A stretch of DNA of 64,000 nucleotides from Oscillospiraceae bacterium. Its GTDB lineage: Bacteria > Bacillota > Clostridia > Oscillospirales > Ruminococcaceae. This document shows, one piece after another, positions 63,333 through 64,000 of the stretch (within the stretch, counting starts at the first letter, position 1; each line of letters starts with the position of its first letter). The notes below the pieces were generated by a model. That model saw nothing but the letters and a program-made list of their open reading frames with translations, ran no database searches and was not told the origin of the DNA. The position numbers and the translations under genes were made by a program. Location: assembly GCA_902798695.1 (NCBI GenBank), contig CADBXK010000001.1, positions 372,001 through 436,000 on the forward strand, given 5' to 3'.

Positions 63333-64000
63333 ATGAAAAATTGTTTATTCACAGGTGCTGGAGTCGCGCTAGTAACTCCTATGCATGAAGATGGATCGGT
63401 TAACTATGAAAAATTAAAAGAACTGGTAAATTGGCAAATTGATAATAAAACAGACGCAATTATAGCTTGTGGCACAACAGGCGAATCTTCTACATTAGAT
63501 GACAAAGAACATCGCAAGGTTATAGAAGAAGTTGTAAAGGAAACAAACGGCAAAGTGCCTGTAATTGCTGGAACCGGTAGTAATAATACACAATATGCTA
63601 TAGAATTATCAAAAGAAGCTGAAAATTTGGGTGCAGACGGTGTTTTAATTGTTAGTCCTTATTACAATAAAACTTCTCAGCTTGGTCTTGTAAAACACTA
63701 TTCTGCAATTGCAGATAACATAAATATTCCTTTAATTATATATGATATTCCACCAAGGACAGGATGTAAAATAAGCATAGACACCTTTAAAATATTAGCT
63801 GACCATGATAATATTGTTGGCGTTAAAGCAGCATCTGGTGTAATATCCGACGTTGCAACTTTGGCTGCTGAGTGCGGAGATAGATTAGACATATACTCTG
63901 GCAATGATGATCAAATTGTTCCTATAATGTCTCTCGGTGGAAAGGGTGTTATATCTGTTATTTCAAATGTTTTTCCTAAAGAGACACACGATATTTGTCA
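63333..64000 (+). CDS. dapA: 4-hydroxy-tetrahydrodipicolinate synthase (cut by window end)
   Basis: The first 222 codons of DapA, open to the window edge. It condenses aspartate semialdehyde with pyruvate. Visible: the GTTGESSTL loop, catalytic Tyr in IIYDIPPRTG and Schiff-base Lys in VGVKAASG. GAGGAG precedes the ATG. The product feeds lysine and peptidoglycan synthesis and, through DpaAB (25.3 kb), spore dipicolinate. Confidence 0.96.
   Translation, partial: MKNCLFTGAGVALVTPMHEDGSVNYEKLKELVNWQIDNKTDAIIACGTTGESSTLDDKEHRKVIEEVVKETNGKVPVIAGTGSNNTQYAIELSKEAENLGADGVLIVSPYYNKTSQLGLVKHYSAIADNINIPLIIYDIPPRTGCKISIDTFKILADHDNIVGVKAASGVISDVATLAAECGDRLDIYSGNDDQIVPIMSLGGKGVISVISNVFPKETHDIC

Overview
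The window looks like a chromosomal segment of a low-GC, endospore-forming member of the Clostridia (Firmicutes). The evidence is AT-rich coding sequence, strong GGAGG ribosome-binding sites, and sporulation genes (dpaA/dpaB dipicolinate synthase, spoIIE, a CwlD-type amidase, a SleC-like cortex-lytic pair). A BceRS-BceAB peptide-resistance module, type III glutamine synthetase and FabV enoyl reductase point the same way. I cannot place it below class level from sequence reading alone. No rRNA, CRISPR array, complete prophage or insertion sequence was seen.

Layout. (1) 1-5.3 kb: nitrogen assimilation, with gltB (cut by the window edge) divergent from an Amt-PII fusion and then glnN. The gltB/amt intergenic region is a near-perfect 54-bp palindrome carrying two mirrored promoters, each followed at once by a terminator-like hairpin. 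(2) 5.6-14.2 kb, minus strand: FAD dehydrogenase, cdaR-cdaA (c-di-AMP), radA, a CwlD-like amidase, coaX and cls. (3) 14.2-19.0 kb: bceAB divergent from bceRS. (4) 19.0-23.7 kb, minus: cysK, sstT, a Nudix hydrolase, guaA. (5) 24-28.6 kb, plus: fabV, dpaA-dpaB, asnB. (6) 28.6-30.2 kb: an orphan phage-type small membrane protein, a YoaK-like membrane protein and rpsO. (7) 30.3-36.4 kb, minus: a surface-protein locus with class B sortase and three secreted proteins, two with NPKTG sorting signals, bounded by initiator tRNA-fMet. (8) 36.6-42.9 kb: rsmE, two TrkA-like proteins, an SDR, a SleC-like pair and a YcxB-like protein. (9) 43-46.4 kb, plus: pdxS-pdxT, pyrB with a fused PyrI-type zinc domain, an iron-sulfur/FMN-type flavoprotein and trxA. 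(10) 46.4-57.3 kb: a double-domain PPK2 (minus), then a plus-strand run of lipoprotein, two-component system, yqhQ-like gene, prmC, recA, recX, rimO and pgsA. (11) 57.3-61.9 kb, minus: spoIIE, tgt, queA. (12) 62.2 kb to the end: asd and dapA (cut by the window edge), which open the lysine/diaminopimelate branch and feed peptidoglycan and dipicolinate synthesis.

How the genes connect. Amt-PII, GlnN and GltB form one ammonium uptake and GS-GOGAT module. Asd and DapA make the dihydrodipicolinate precursor that DpaAB oxidises to dipicolinate for the spore core. SpoIIE, CwlD and the SleC-like pair cover asymmetric division, cortex modification and germination. The most unusual items are the mirrored palindrome with twin leader terminators, a choice-of-anchor surface protein whose signal peptide is out of frame by one A in a run of seven, a lipoprotein whose only well-placed start codon is ATA, a spoIIE promoter with the 21-bp spacing typical of Spo0A-driven promoters, and the PyrB-zinc-domain fusion. 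Base composition appears to change near 5.4 kb, which could mean transfer, expression-driven codon bias or an assembly join.
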